DNA of 64,000 nucleotides from Oceanibaculum indicum P24 (GTDB lineage: Bacteria; Pseudomonadota; Alphaproteobacteria; Oceanibaculales; Oceanibaculaceae). The notes beneath the pieces are model-generated. The model saw only the letters and a list, made by a program, of their open reading frames with translations, was not told the DNA's origin and made no database searches. The DNA lies in assembly GCF_000299935.1 (NCBI RefSeq), contig NZ_AMRL01000002.1:62001-126000 (forward strand), in the 5' to 3' direction. The position numbers were made by a program, and so were the translations under genes. Below, in pieces: positions 19,616 to 27,693 of the stretch (within the stretch, counting starts at the first letter, position 1; each line of letters begins with the position of its first letter).

Positions 19616-20378
19616 TGCTGGGGGCTGTCCCGCAGAGCGGGCAGTCCGGGTCCTTGGGAATCTTCACCGTCTGGAACCGGCTGGACAGCGCGTCATAGAG
19701 CATCAGCCGGCCGGCGAGACTGTCGCCGAGGCCAAGGATTTCCTTCAGGATTTCGGTTGCCTGCAGCGTGCCGATGACACCGGCCACCGCCCCCAGGATA
19801 CCCGCCTGGGAACAGCGCGGGATCAGGTCGGCCGGCGGCTTTTCCGGGAACAGGCAGCGATAGCAGGGGCAGCCCGCCTCATGCGCCTTGAACACGGAAA
19901 TCTGCCCCTCAAAGCGCAGCAGCGCCCCGGACACGAGCGTCTTGCGCGCGAAATAACAGGCATCGTTCAGCAAATAGCGGCAGTCGAAATTGTCTGACCC
20001 GTCGGCGACGATGTCGTAGCCGGCGACCAGCGCCGCCACATTGTCCTGCGTCAGCTTCTCGCGGTGGGCGATGATGTCGATGCCTGGATTGAGCGCCCGC
20101 ACCGTGTCGATGGCGCTATCCACCTTCAGCCGGCCCAGATCGGCGGTGCCGTGGATGATCTGGCGCTGCAGGTTCGACAGCTCGACCTCGTCATAATCGA
20201 CAACGCCCAGCGTGCCGACACCGGCGGCGGCCAGATACATCAGCAGCGGCGCGCCGAGGCCGCCGGCGCCGATGACCAGCACCCGCGCCCCCAGCAGCTT
20301 CTCCTGCCCCTCCTCCCCGACCTCGTCGAGGATGAGATGGCGGGCATAGCGATGGAATTGCTCGTCGTTCAGTTCCAT
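19590..20378 (-). CDS. moeB: MoeB/ThiF family adenylyltransferase
   Basis: E1-like enzyme that adenylates the C-terminal glycine of a ubiquitin-like sulfur carrier (MoaD or ThiS) for molybdopterin or thiamine synthesis. The 262-aa protein has the ATP loop GAGGLGAPLLMYLAAAGVG, the Arg in LQRQIIHG, ADGSDNFDCRYLLND and zinc cysteine pairs in GCPCYRC and DCPLCGT. No rhodanese domain is attached. Neither moaD nor thiS is nearby, so MoeB and ThiF roles cannot be separated by context. Start ATG 20378. It lies 37 bases downstream of fabI and may be read through from it. Confidence 0.85.
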   Translation of the reverse strand: MELNDEQFHRYARHLILDEVGEEGQEKLLGARVLVIGAGGLGAPLLMYLAAAGVGTLGVVDYDEVELSNLQRQIIHGTADLGRLKVDSAIDTVRALNPGIDIIAHREKLTQDNVAALVAGYDIVADGSDNFDCRYLLNDACYFARKTLVSGALLRFEGQISVFKAHEAGCPCYRCLFPEKPPADLIPRCSQAGILGAVAGVIGTLQATEILKEILGLGDSLAGRLMLYDALSSRFQTVKIPKDPDCPLCGTAPSITEIRQVA

Positions 20379-20415
20379 GGGCCACTCCCCCAGGGTAATG
20401 GGGTCAGCGGGACGG

Positions 20416-21282
20416 TCAGGCCTCTTCCGGCGCCTGCTCCCGGCCGGGCTGCGGTATCGCCGTCACGTTGAAGCCGGAATCCACATACAGCACCTCGCCG
20501 GTCACACCCGCCGACAGGTCGCTCAGCAGATAGAGGCCGGCGCCGCCGATCTCGTCCAGCGTGACGTTGCGGCGCAGCGGCGAATGGGTCTGGGTGAAGC
20601 GGTACACATAGCGGGCATCGCTGATCGCCGAGCCCGCCAGCGTGCGCATCGGCCCGGCGGAGATCGCGTTCACCCGGATGTTGTTCTCGCCCAGATCGAC
20701 GGCGAGATAGCGCACGCTCGCCTCCAGCGCCGCCTTGGCCACGCCCATGACATTGTAGTTCGGCGTCACCCGCTCCGCGCCCAGATAGGACAGCGTCACC
20801 AGACTGCCGCCCTCGCTCATCAGCGGGGCTGCGCGCTTGGCGATGTTGGTGAAGGAGAAGCAGGAGATATCCAGCGTGCGGCGGAAATTGTTGCGCGTGG
20901 TATCGAGATAGCGCCCCTTCAGCTCCGTCTTGTCGGAATAGGCGATGGCGTGGACCACGAAATCCAGCCGGTCCCAGCGTTTCGACAGCCCGTCGAAGGC
21001 GGAATCGATGCTGGCTTCCGACACCACGTCACAGGACAGGGTGATGTCGGAGCCGACGGATTCCGCCAGCGGACCGACCCGCCGGGCGAAGGAGTCCGAC
21101 TGGTAGGTGAAGGCTAGTTCCGCGCCATGCGCGGCCAGCGCCCTGGCAATGCCCCAGGCGATCGAATGATCGTTGGCGACGCCCATGATCAGCCCGCGCT
21201 TGCCGGCCATCAGCAGCTGCGGCGCGGCACCGTCCGCTGCCGGAGCGGCGGAATCGGTCAGCGGTTTGTCGATGCTTGCCAT
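20416..21282 (-). CDS. fabI: enoyl-[acyl-carrier-protein] reductase (NADH)
   Basis: Last reductive step of the fatty acid elongation cycle and the classic triclosan-target family. The 288-aa short-chain reductase has a 25-residue extra N-terminus before GKRGLIMGVANDHSIAWGIA (NAD site). The FabI-type active site reads YLGAERVTPNYNVMGVAK, with catalytic Tyr near residue 172 and Lys near 179, and NAISAGPMRTLAGSAI follows. Third gene of fabA-fabB-fabI; 5 bases separate it from fabB. The extension could mean a later true start, but no in-frame Met with a good ribosome site precedes the NAD motif closely. Confidence 0.95.
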   Translation of the reverse strand: MASIDKPLTDSAAPAADGAAPQLLMAGKRGLIMGVANDHSIAWGIARALAAHGAELAFTYQSDSFARRVGPLAESVGSDITLSCDVVSEASIDSAFDGLSKRWDRLDFVVHAIAYSDKTELKGRYLDTTRNNFRRTLDISCFSFTNIAKRAAPLMSEGGSLVTLSYLGAERVTPNYNVMGVAKAALEASVRYLAVDLGENNIRVNAISAGPMRTLAGSAISDARYVYRFTQTHSPLRRNVTLDEIGGAGLYLLSDLSAGVTGEVLYVDSGFNVTAIPQPGREQAPEEA

Positions 21283-21287
21283 GTATG

Positions 21288-22502
21288 TCAGCCGTTATAG
21301 CGCCGAAGGGCCAGGACAGCATTGGTGCCGCCGAAGCCGAAACTGTTGGAAAGGGCGAGGTCGATCTGCTTGTCCATGGCCGTGCGGGCGATGGGCAGGT
21401 CGGCGAACGCCTCGTCGATGGTCTCGATATTGGCGGACGCGGCGATGAACCCGTCACGCATCATCAGCAGCGTGTAGATCGCCTCATGCACGCCGGCCGC
21501 CCCCAGGGAATGGCCGGTCAGCGACTTTGTGGAGGCGATGACGGGCATATCCTCGGCGAACACCTGGCGCAGCGCATCGGTCTCGCGCTGGTCGCCCACC
21601 GGCGTCGCGGTGCCGTGGGTGTTCACGTAATCGACTTTCCCCTCGACTCCGTGCAGCGCCATCTGCATGCAGCGCACCGCACCCTCGCCCGAGGGCTGCA
21701 CCATGTCATGGCCGTCGGAGGTGGCGCCATAGCCGACCACCTCGGCATAGATCTTGGCGCCGCGCGCCTTCGCATGCTCCAACTCTTCCAACACCAGCAC
21801 GCCGCCGCCGCCGGAGATCACGAAGCCGTCGCGCCCGGCATCGTAGGGCCGGGACGCCTTTTCCGGCGTATCATTGTACTTGGAGGACATGGCGCCCATG
21901 GCGTCGAACAGCACCGACATGGTCCAGTGCAGCTCCTCGCCGCCGCCGGCGAAGACGATGTCCTGCTTGCCGAGCTGGATCAGTTCCGCCGCATTGCCGA
22001 TGCAATGCGCCGAGGTCGAGCAGGCGGAGCTGATCGAATAGTTCACGCCCTTGATCTGGTAGAAGGTGGACAGGCAGGCGGAGTTGGTGCTCGACATGCA
22101 GCGCGGCACCTGGTACGGGCCGACCCGCTTCGGCCCCTTCTCGCGCGCCGTGTCGAAGGCCAGCATCATGTTGCTGGTGGACGGCCCGCCCGAGCCCATG
22201 ATCAGGCCGGTGCGCGGATTGACGACGTCCTTCTCCTCCAGCCCGGAATCGGCGATGGCCTGTTCCATGGCGAGGTAGTTGTACGCCGCACCCGGCCCCA
22301 TGAAGCGGAGCAGCTTGCGGTCAATCGTCTCTTCCAGGTCGATCTTCAGGGAACCGTGCACCTGGCAGCGGAACCCCATTTCCTTGTAGTCCTCGGCCGG
22401 GACGATCCCCGATGTGCCGGCGCGCAGCGCGCTGGAGACCTCATCGGCGCTGTTGCCGATGGAGGAGATGACGCCGAGACCGGTAACGACAACACGACGC
22501 AT
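21288..22502 (-). CDS. fabB: beta-ketoacyl-ACP synthase I
   Basis: Elongating condensing enzyme, needed with FabA for unsaturated fatty acids. The 404-aa thiolase-fold protein has nucleophile Cys in [14 protein letters not shown] (about residue 162), His in [11 protein letters not shown] (about 295) and His in [12 protein letters not shown] (about 330), with the Lys-containing STKSLTG between them. FabB rather than FabF is inferred from direct coupling to fabA, whose stop is 3 bases before this ATG. Encoded in the fabA-fabB-fabI operon. Confidence 0.95.
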   Translation of the reverse strand: MRRVVVTGLGVISSIGNSADEVSSALRAGTSGIVPAEDYKEMGFRCQVHGSLKIDLEETIDRKLLRFMGPGAAYNYLAMEQAIADSGLEEKDVVNPRTGLIMGSGGPSTSNMMLAFDTAREKGPKRVGPYQVPRCMSSTNSACLSTFYQIKGVNYSISSACSTSAHCIGNAAELIQLGKQDIVFAGGGEELHWTMSVLFDAMGAMSSKYNDTPEKASRPYDAGRDGFVISGGGGVLVLEELEHAKARGAKIYAEVVGYGATSDGHDMVQPSGEGAVRCMQMALHGVEGKVDYVNTHGTATPVGDQRETDALRQVFAEDMPVIASTKSLTGHSLGAAGVHEAIYTLLMMRDGFIAASANIETIDEAFADLPIARTAMDKQIDLALSNSFGFGGTNAVLALRRYNG

Positions 22503-22505
22503 GGC

Positions 22506-23048
22506 TCAGCTCCCTGCCGCCATTGCCGCCGCCGGGGCGGTTTCCGGCTGGAACAGCCCGACACGGATGTCCTTCGCCTCGTAGATCGTCTCGCCGTCGC
22601 AGATCACCCGGCCATCGGCGATGCCCAGCACCAGCTTGCGGCGAATGACGCGCTTGATGTCCAGCGCATAGACCACCTTCTTCGCAGTCGGCAGCACCTG
22701 GCCCATGAACTTCACCTCGCCCACGGCCAGCGCGCGCCCGGCGCCTGGCGAGCCGCCCCAGCCCAGGAAGAAGCCCAGCAGCTGCCACAGCGCATCCATG
22801 CCGAGGCAGCCCGGCATCACCGGGTCATTCTCGAAATGGCATTTGAAGAACCAGAGGTCCGGATTGATGTCGAATTCAGCGGTCACGATGCCCTTGCCGT
22901 GCTCGCCGCCTTCCTCGCGGATTTCCGTGATTCGGTCGAACATCAGCATGGGCGGCAGCGGCAGCTGCGCGTTACCGGGTCCGAACAGATCGCCATGCGC
23001 ACAGGCCAGCAGATCCTGATAATCGTATGTTTGCTTACGGTCGGCCAT
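22506..23048 (-). CDS. fabA: 3-hydroxydecanoyl-ACP dehydratase/isomerase
   Basis: Dehydrates 3-hydroxydecanoyl-ACP and isomerises the trans-2 to the cis-3 double bond, the entry point of anaerobic unsaturated fatty acid synthesis. The 180-aa hot-dog protein has catalytic His71 in [14 protein letters not shown] and Asp85 in CLGMDALWQ, matching E. coli His70/Asp84. ATG 23048 ([14 protein letters not shown]) fits the family; an in-frame Met at 23189 would add an unrelated tail. First gene of fabA-fabB-fabI, divergent from irr across 293 bases. Confidence 0.96.
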   Translation of the reverse strand: MADRKQTYDYQDLLACAHGDLFGPGNAQLPLPPMLMFDRITEIREEGGEHGKGIVTAEFDINPDLWFFKCHFENDPVMPGCLGMDALWQLLGFFLGWGGSPGAGRALAVGEVKFMGQVLPTAKKVVYALDIKRVIRRKLVLGIADGRVICDGETIYEAKDIRVGLFQPETAPAAAMAAGS

Positions 23049-23273
23049 GTTGGCTGAGGCTTCTTTCCTGTTTGCTTGCGGCCATATCTGGCAATGCACG
23101 CCGTAACGCGCCCGCCAGCCCTCCATGGCCAGCGATTCTAGCCGAACAGCGCGTTCCAGCGAAACCACAAATGGCAGGCCCGGCGGCACGACGCAACCCC
23201 CGCCGGTTTATTGAAACGGCGTCGAAGTGTAACAGAACCGAAAGCCGGGCCTTGCGCAGCGGCATGGACATCT

Positions 23274-23300
23274 TTTAGAACGACTATATATAAATATATC
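23274..23300 (+). promoter_or_regulatory. AT-rich promoter region upstream of irr with an iron-control-like half-site
   Basis: In the otherwise GC-rich 293-base gap between fabA and irr, TTTAGAA (23274-23280) is followed by ATATAT-AA-ATATAT (23286-23299). TTTAGAA is one arm of the iron control element bound by Irr in rhizobia. The AT block includes TATAAA, suitable as a -10 box for irr, whose ATG is 42 bases downstream. Autoregulation of irr is therefore plausible, but the second arm is not intact. Confidence 0.4.
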
Positions 23301-23341
23301 AGATTACCCGCAGGCACGGCGCCGCAGGCAGGCAAAGAAGC

Positions 23342-23773
23342 ATGGACAGACTCCGTACCCACACCCACAACATCGAGCGGCTGAAGGCGGCCGGGCTGCG
23401 CCCGACCCGTCAGCGCCTGGCGCTGGCACAGCTGCTGTTCGGCACTGGCGACCGCCATGTGACCGCCGAACAGCTGCATGGCGAGGCGCTGGAAGCCAGG
23501 GTGCCGGTCTCGCTGGCCACGGTTTACAACACGCTGCACCAGTTCACCGAATCCGGGCTGCTGCGCGAAGTGGTGGTGGAGGCCAGCCGATCCTATTTCG
23601 ACACCAACACCGGCAGGCACCATCATTTCTTCGTCACCGACAGCGGCGACCTGATGGACATCCCGGCCGGCGATATCGCGCTGGGCGAGCTGCCGCTGCC
23701 GCCCGAGGGTACGGAGATCGACAGCGTCGAGGTTATCATCCGCGTACGGCGCGAACCGCGGGCGGCCGGCTGA
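23342..23773 (+). CDS. irr: iron response regulator Irr (Fur family)
   Basis: Fur-superfamily repressor/activator that acts when iron and heme are low in alphaproteobacteria. The 143-aa protein has the winged-helix segment LRPTRQRLALAQLL with VPVSLATVYNTLHQF as recognition region. The heme-linked triple His (residues 93-95, RHHHFFV) marks Irr rather than Fur. The N-terminal heme-regulatory Cys-Pro motif of Bradyrhizobium Irr is absent. The structural zinc CxxC pairs of Fur are absent too. It is divergent from fabA-fabB-fabI and directly upstream of the rubrerythrin cluster, likely its target. Confidence 0.93.
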   Translation: MDRLRTHTHNIERLKAAGLRPTRQRLALAQLLFGTGDRHVTAEQLHGEALEARVPVSLATVYNTLHQFTESGLLREVVVEASRSYFDTNTGRHHHFFVTDSGDLMDIPAGDIALGELPLPPEGTEIDSVEVIIRVRREPRAAG

Positions 23774-23848
23774 AGGGGACGGCCCGCTGAGGGTTGCAAT
23801 TAGCGGTATTTAATTACCCCGCGCGGTGGTGGTGACGGGGCCGTGTGA

Positions 23849-23877
23849 GAATGAGTTTCATTCAAAATATTATTTTG
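23849..23877 (+). promoter_or_regulatory. two adjoining perfect palindromes (candidate Irr/Fur operator)
   Basis: GAATGA-GTT-TCATTC (23849-23863) is a perfect dyad and shares its last base with a second perfect dyad, CAAAATA-T-TATTTTG (23863-23877). Both lie in an AT-rich island of the 288-base gap between irr and the rubrerythrin gene. The first resembles Fur-family operators. Position 60-70 bases upstream of a TTGACT box could suit an activator or an upstream operator. Confidence 0.6.
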
Positions 23878-23898
23878 TAACAAGCGGTTAAAATTCCG

Positions 23899-23947
23899 TT
23901 TGGAACAATTCAAATCTATTGACTTGCCTCCGGCTTCGCTCCATATC
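23899..23947 (+). promoter_or_regulatory. putative rubrerythrin promoter with an imperfect iron-control-like box
   Basis: TTTGGAACAATTCAAA (23899-23914) is an imperfect dyad resembling the iron control element (TTTAGAA...TTCTAAA). It stops 4 bases before TTGACT (23919-23924), a good -35 box. A possible -10, CATATC, follows after 17 bases at 23942-23947. The rubrerythrin ATG is at 24062, giving a leader of roughly 110 bases. Confidence 0.45.
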
Positions 23948-24061
23948 CACTCACGTTGAAGTGATCGACAGCCCGGCGCCGAACCCCAGCCATCGATCCG
24001 CAATCGGACATCACGGCATCGGCTCCGGCTTCATACATGCGAGAGCAGGAAGGAGAGAGTC

Positions 24062-24484
24062 ATGGCCAATCTGAAGGGTTCCAAGACCTTCGACAATCTG
24101 AAGGAAGCGTTCGCCGGCGAGAGCCAGGCGAACCGCCGCTACCTCTATTTCGCCCAGAAGGCCGACGTCGAGGGCTATAACGACGTTGCCGCCGTGTTCC
24201 GCTCGACCGCCGAGGGCGAGACCGGCCACGCGCACGGCCATCTGGAGTTCATGGAAAGCGTCGGCGACCCGGCCACCGGCGAGCCGATCGGCGCCACCGA
24301 CCTGAACCTGAAGGCCGCCATCGCCGGCGAGACGCACGAGTACACCGACATGTACCCGGGCATGGCGCGCACCGCCCGCGAGGAAGGCTTCGACGAGATC
24401 GCCGACTGGTTCGAGACCCTGGCGAAGGCCGAGAAGAGCCACGCCGGCCGCTTCCAGAAGGCCCTCGACAGCCTGAACAGCTAA
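24062..24484 (+). CDS. rubrerythrin-type diiron protein without rubredoxin domain
   Basis: Ferritin-like four-helix protein, 140 aa, expected to reduce peroxide or handle iron at a diiron site. All seven usual ligands can be placed: Glu20, Glu53 and His56 (EGETGHAH), Glu90 and Glu93 (GETHEY), Glu124 and His127 (EKSHAGRF). The C-terminal rubredoxin domain of classic rubrerythrin is missing, so electrons must come from another protein. The next gene encodes a Fe-S protein that might serve. A GGAAGGAGAG ribosome site precedes the ATG. A strong terminator at 24499 follows, yet the two genes behind it keep the same orientation. Confidence 0.93.
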   Translation: MANLKGSKTFDNLKEAFAGESQANRRYLYFAQKADVEGYNDVAAVFRSTAEGETGHAHGHLEFMESVGDPATGEPIGATDLNLKAAIAGETHEYTDMYPGMARTAREEGFDEIADWFETLAKAEKSHAGRFQKALDSLNS

Positions 24485-24498
24485 GCTGTCCGGATGAG

Positions 24499-24537
24499 GC
24501 TCCCCGCCAGGCAACCGGCGGGGAGCTTCGCCTTTTC
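24499..24537 (+). terminator. Rho-independent terminator after rubrerythrin gene
   Basis: GCTCCCCGCC and GGCGGGGAGC form a perfect 10-bp stem with an 8-base loop, followed by TTCGCCTTTT. It lies 14 bases after the stop codon. It should make a monocistronic rubrerythrin mRNA with some read-through to the next two genes. Confidence 0.8.
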
Positions 24538-24614
24538 CAAATTATTCTTTCAAGGCATTCCTTAAATCATTGCCGCGCCGGAACGATCCAGGCGCGCCTT
24601 AGGGGAGAAGCAGC

Positions 24615-25952
24615 ATGAAGGAAGGCAGTCTCGAGGCGCCGACCCGCCACCCGCTGGCCTGGACCGACCCGGATTTCTATGATGAGGCGAAGCTCGACGA
24701 GGAGCTGCGCCGGGTATTCGACATCTGCCATGGCTGCCGCCGCTGCTTCAATCTGTGCGACAGCTTCCCCCGCCTGTTCGACCTGATCGACGAATCGGAA
24801 TCGGGCGAGCTGGATTCCGTCAGCTCGGCGGACTTCAAGCCGGTCGTGGACGCCTGCACGCTGTGTGACATGTGCTTCCTGACCAAGTGTCCCTATGTGC
24901 CGCCGCACGAGTTCAACCTGGACTTCCCGCACCTGATGCTGCGCTACCGCGCCGTCGAGCGGAAGAAGCAGGGCACGCCCTTCGTCGAGAAGCAGGTCAC
25001 CGAGACCGACCGCAATGGCAAGCTGGCCGCTCCCGTCGCCGGCATCGCCAACTGGGCGACCGATCTGAAGAACGGCACGACCCGAGGCCTGATGGAGAAG
25101 GCCGGCGGCATCGACAAGCGCGCCGCGCTGCCGAAGTTCCATTCCAAGACCTTCACCCGCGCCGCCAAGAGCGACGTGCCGGAGGTCAATACGGCCGCCC
25201 CGGCCTACGGCCGCAAGGCGGCGCTCTACGCCACCTGCTTCGTGAACTACAACAATCCCGACACCGGCATGGCCGCGCGCCGGGTGCTGGCGAAGAACGG
25301 TGTCGAGACCGAGGTGGTCTACCCGTCCTGCTGCGGCATGCCGCAGCTGGAACAGGGCGACATCGAATCGGTGGCGAAGAAGGCGCGATCCGTCGCCCAG
25401 GAAATGAAGCCCTGGATCGACAAGGGCTACGACATCGTGGCGCTGACGCCGTCCTGCGCACTGATGCTGAAATTCGAATGGCCGCTGATCGTGCCGGATG
25501 ATGAGGATGTGAAGCGGCTGTCAGCGGCGACGAAGGATATCAGCGAGTACGTCGTCGATATCGCCAAGAAGGAAGGGCTGGCTGAGGGCATCCAGGCGCT
25601 GGATGGCGGTGTCACCGTCCATATCGCCTGCCATGCCCGCGCCCAGAATATCGGCCAGAAGGCAGCCGAGATGCTGCGCCTGATCCCGGACACCAAGGTC
25701 TCGGTGATCGAGCGCTGCTCCGGCCATGGCGGCTCCTGGGGTATCTTCAAGGAGAATTTCGACATCGCCCTGAAGGTCGGAAAGCCGGTTGCCCGGCAGG
25801 CGCTGAAGGAGGCGAACAAATATGTCGTCTCCGAATGCCCGCTGGCCGGCCTGCACATTCTGCAGGGGATGGAGGAGATCGAGAAGGACGCCGCCATTCC
25901 CAGCCAGTCCGAACACCCCATCGAGCTGGTCGCCAAGGCCTACGGGCTGTGA
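24615..25952 (+). CDS. Fe-S oxidoreductase with ferredoxin and CCG domains (GlpC/HdrD-like)
   Basis: Predicted electron-transfer protein of 445 aa. The N-terminal half binds two Fe-S clusters through Cys38/41/44/48 ([11 protein letters not shown]) and Cys81/84/87/92 ([13 protein letters not shown]); the latter has four rather than three residues before its last Cys. The C-terminal half has two cysteine-rich (CCG) domains as in heterodisulfide reductase and GlpC. The first is complete (ATCFVNY...YPSCCGMPQ). The second begins IACHARAQN and ends CSGHGGSWG, with Ser replacing the middle Cys. No FAD or membrane segment is seen. It lies between rubrerythrin and DUF3501 genes; as reductant of the rubrerythrin it is an inference. 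Confidence 0.85.
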   Translation: MKEGSLEAPTRHPLAWTDPDFYDEAKLDEELRRVFDICHGCRRCFNLCDSFPRLFDLIDESESGELDSVSSADFKPVVDACTLCDMCFLTKCPYVPPHEFNLDFPHLMLRYRAVERKKQGTPFVEKQVTETDRNGKLAAPVAGIANWATDLKNGTTRGLMEKAGGIDKRAALPKFHSKTFTRAAKSDVPEVNTAAPAYGRKAALYATCFVNYNNPDTGMAARRVLAKNGVETEVVYPSCCGMPQLEQGDIESVAKKARSVAQEMKPWIDKGYDIVALTPSCALMLKFEWPLIVPDDEDVKRLSAATKDISEYVVDIAKKEGLAEGIQALDGGVTVHIACHARAQNIGQKAAEMLRLIPDTKVSVIERCSGHGGSWGIFKENFDIALKVGKPVARQALKEANKYVVSECPLAGLHILQGMEEIEKDAAIPSQSEHPIELVAKAYGL

Positions 25953-25988
25953 GCGGCGACCGCTCATAACGACGCAAACGGAGGTCCC

Positions 25989-26585
25989 ATGATGCCTGCT
26001 ACGGCAAAGCAGATCACGCACGCGGATATCCTGCCGCTGCCTGACTACATGAAGATCCGCAAGGAGCGCCGCAGCGCCGTCGTGGCGCTGAAGAAGAACC
26101 GGCGCCTGGCGGTCGGCCCGCACGCTACCTTCTATTTCGAGAATTTCGAGACTATGCTGAGCCAGGTTCAGGAGATGCTCTACATCGAGAAGGGCGGCGA
26201 TGAGCAGGTCGAGGACGAGCTGAGCGCCTACAACCCGCTGATCCCGCAGGGGCGCGAGCTGGTCGCCACGGTGATGTTCGAGATCGATGACGAGGTGCGC
26301 CGTCGCCGTGTGCTGGCCACCCTCGGTGGCATCGAACACCAGATGTTCATCAAGGTCGGTGGCGAGACCGTGAAGGGTGTCGCCGAGGACGATCTCGACC
26401 GCACCACGGCGGACGGCAAGGCATCCTCCGTGCAGTTCGTGCATTTCCCCTTCACCGAGGCGCAGATCGCGGCCTTCCGCAAGCCGGGCGCCGAGGTGGT
26501 GCTGGGCTTCAGCCACGAGAATTACCCGCACATGACGGTGATGCCCGAAGCGGTGCGCGAGGCGCTGGCGAAGGATTTCGACTGA
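25989..26585 (+). CDS. DUF3501 family protein
   Basis: Protein of unknown function, 198 aa, matching DUF3501 by its start (ITHADILPLPDYMKIRKERR) and the conserved acidic helix EMLYIEKGG...EDELSAYNPLIPQG. It is soluble, with no signal peptide and no cysteine. It follows the Fe-S gene by 36 bases behind GGAGG, so the two are probably one operon. This family recurs beside rubrerythrin and CCG-domain proteins in proteobacteria, which suggests a shared task in iron or peroxide handling, but its biochemical role is not known to me. Start could be the first or second of two consecutive Met codons. Confidence 0.8.
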   Translation: MMPATAKQITHADILPLPDYMKIRKERRSAVVALKKNRRLAVGPHATFYFENFETMLSQVQEMLYIEKGGDEQVEDELSAYNPLIPQGRELVATVMFEIDDEVRRRRVLATLGGIEHQMFIKVGGETVKGVAEDDLDRTTADGKASSVQFVHFPFTEAQIAAFRKPGAEVVLGFSHENYPHMTVMPEAVREALAKDFD

Positions 26586-26614
26586 GCCTTCCGCATTACT
26601 GGAAATAATACAGG

Positions 26615-26650
26615 CCCCCGCGCGCTGCACAGCCGCGGGGGTTTCTGTTT
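26615..26650 (+). terminator. Rho-independent terminator after DUF3501 gene
   Basis: CCCCCGCG and CGCGGGGG form an 8-bp stem with an 11-base loop, followed by TTTCTGTTT. It closes the Fe-S/DUF3501 transcript before cysK. Confidence 0.85.
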
Positions 26651-26687
26651 GTCCTTGCCATTCGCCCACCGCATGCTCAAATACGTG

Positions 26688-26709
26688 ACGAATTCGTATA
26701 TTCTATAAT
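26688..26709 (+). promoter_or_regulatory. cysK promoter region with ACGAATTCGT palindrome
   Basis: A perfect TATAAT lies at 26704-26709, 21 bases before the cysK ATG. Six bases upstream is the perfect 10-base palindrome ACGAATTCGT (26688-26697), which would cover the -35 area. A repressor or activator site is possible; no standard -35 hexamer is visible. Confidence 0.45.
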
Positions 26710-26730
26710 TTCACTGATTTGAGGTGTGTT

Positions 26731-27690
26731 ATGTCAGGGCAGCAGGCAGACTTTCGCGGCAAGATCTATGACAGCATCCTGGACACCATCGGCGCGACGC
26801 CGCTGGTCCGGGTGAACCGGCTGGCCGAGGCGCATGGCGTGCAGGCCGAGATCATCGGCAAGCTGGAATTCTTCAACCCGCTGGCCTCGGTGAAGGACCG
26901 CATCGGCTTCGCCATGATCGATGCCGCCGAGAAGGCGGGCGCGCTGAAGCCGGGCGCGGTCATTGTCGAGCCGACCTCCGGCAATACCGGCATCGCGCTG
27001 GCCTTCGTGGCGGCCGCCAAGGGCTACCGGCTGATCCTGACCATGCCGGAGAGCATGTCGGTCGAGCGCCGCAAGATGCTGAAGTTGCTGGGCGCCGAGC
27101 TTGAGCTGACCCCCGCCGACAAGGGCATGAAGGGCGCCATCGCCAAGGCGGAGGAGATTGTCGCCGCCACGCCGGGTGCCTTCATGCCGCAACAGTTCAA
27201 GAATGCCGCCAACCCGGCGATCCATCGTGTCACCACAGCGGAGGAAATCTGGACCGATACCGCCGGCACGGCGGATGTGCTGATCAGCGGTGTGGGCACC
27301 GGCGGCACGCTGACCGGCGTGTCCGAGGTGCTGAAGCAGCGTAAGCCCGGCTTCCTGACCGTTGCGGTGGAGCCGGAGGACAGCCCGGTGCTGTCCGGCG
27401 GCCAGCCGGGCCCGCACAAGATTCAGGGCATTGGTGCGGGCTTCGTGCCGGACATCCTGCAGACCGGCCTGATCGACGAGATCGTCCGCATCGGCAACGA
27501 GACGGCGATGAAGACGGCGCGCGAGGCGGCCCGGCTGGAAGGGCTGCCGGTCGGCATCTCCTCGGGTGCCGCTCTGGCCGCCGCCATTGAGGTCGGCAAG
27601 CGGCCGGAGATGGCGGGCAAGCGCATCGTCGCCATCATCCCGTCTTTCGCCGAGCGCTACCTCTCGACCGCCCTGTTCGACGGGCTGTAA
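26731..27690 (+). CDS. cysK: cysteine synthase A (O-acetylserine sulfhydrylase)
   Basis: PLP enzyme joining O-acetylserine and sulfide to make cysteine. The 319-aa protein has the PLP Lys55 in [11 protein letters not shown], the substrate loop [11 protein letters not shown] near residue 84, the phosphate-binding [11 protein letters not shown] near 188, and the C-terminal [11 protein letters not shown] serine. ATG 26731 follows GAGGT; an in-frame TTG at 26719 is less likely. It ends 3 bases before the end of the convergent phosphodiesterase gene. CysM-type activity with thiosulfate cannot be excluded. Confidence 0.94.
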   Translation: MSGQQADFRGKIYDSILDTIGATPLVRVNRLAEAHGVQAEIIGKLEFFNPLASVKDRIGFAMIDAAEKAGALKPGAVIVEPTSGNTGIALAFVAAAKGYRLILTMPESMSVERRKMLKLLGAELELTPADKGMKGAIAKAEEIVAATPGAFMPQQFKNAANPAIHRVTTAEEIWTDTAGTADVLISGVGTGGTLTGVSEVLKQRKPGFLTVAVEPEDSPVLSGGQPGPHKIQGIGAGFVPDILQTGLIDEIVRIGNETAMKTAREAARLEGLPVGISSGAALAAAIEVGKRPEMAGKRIVAIIPSFAERYLSTALFDGL

Positions 27691-27693
27691 GGG

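Noticed and set aside
23800-23930. AT-rich stretch as a horizontally acquired island
   Set aside because: It is a short promoter gap between genes of normal composition, and its dyads explain the AT content better.
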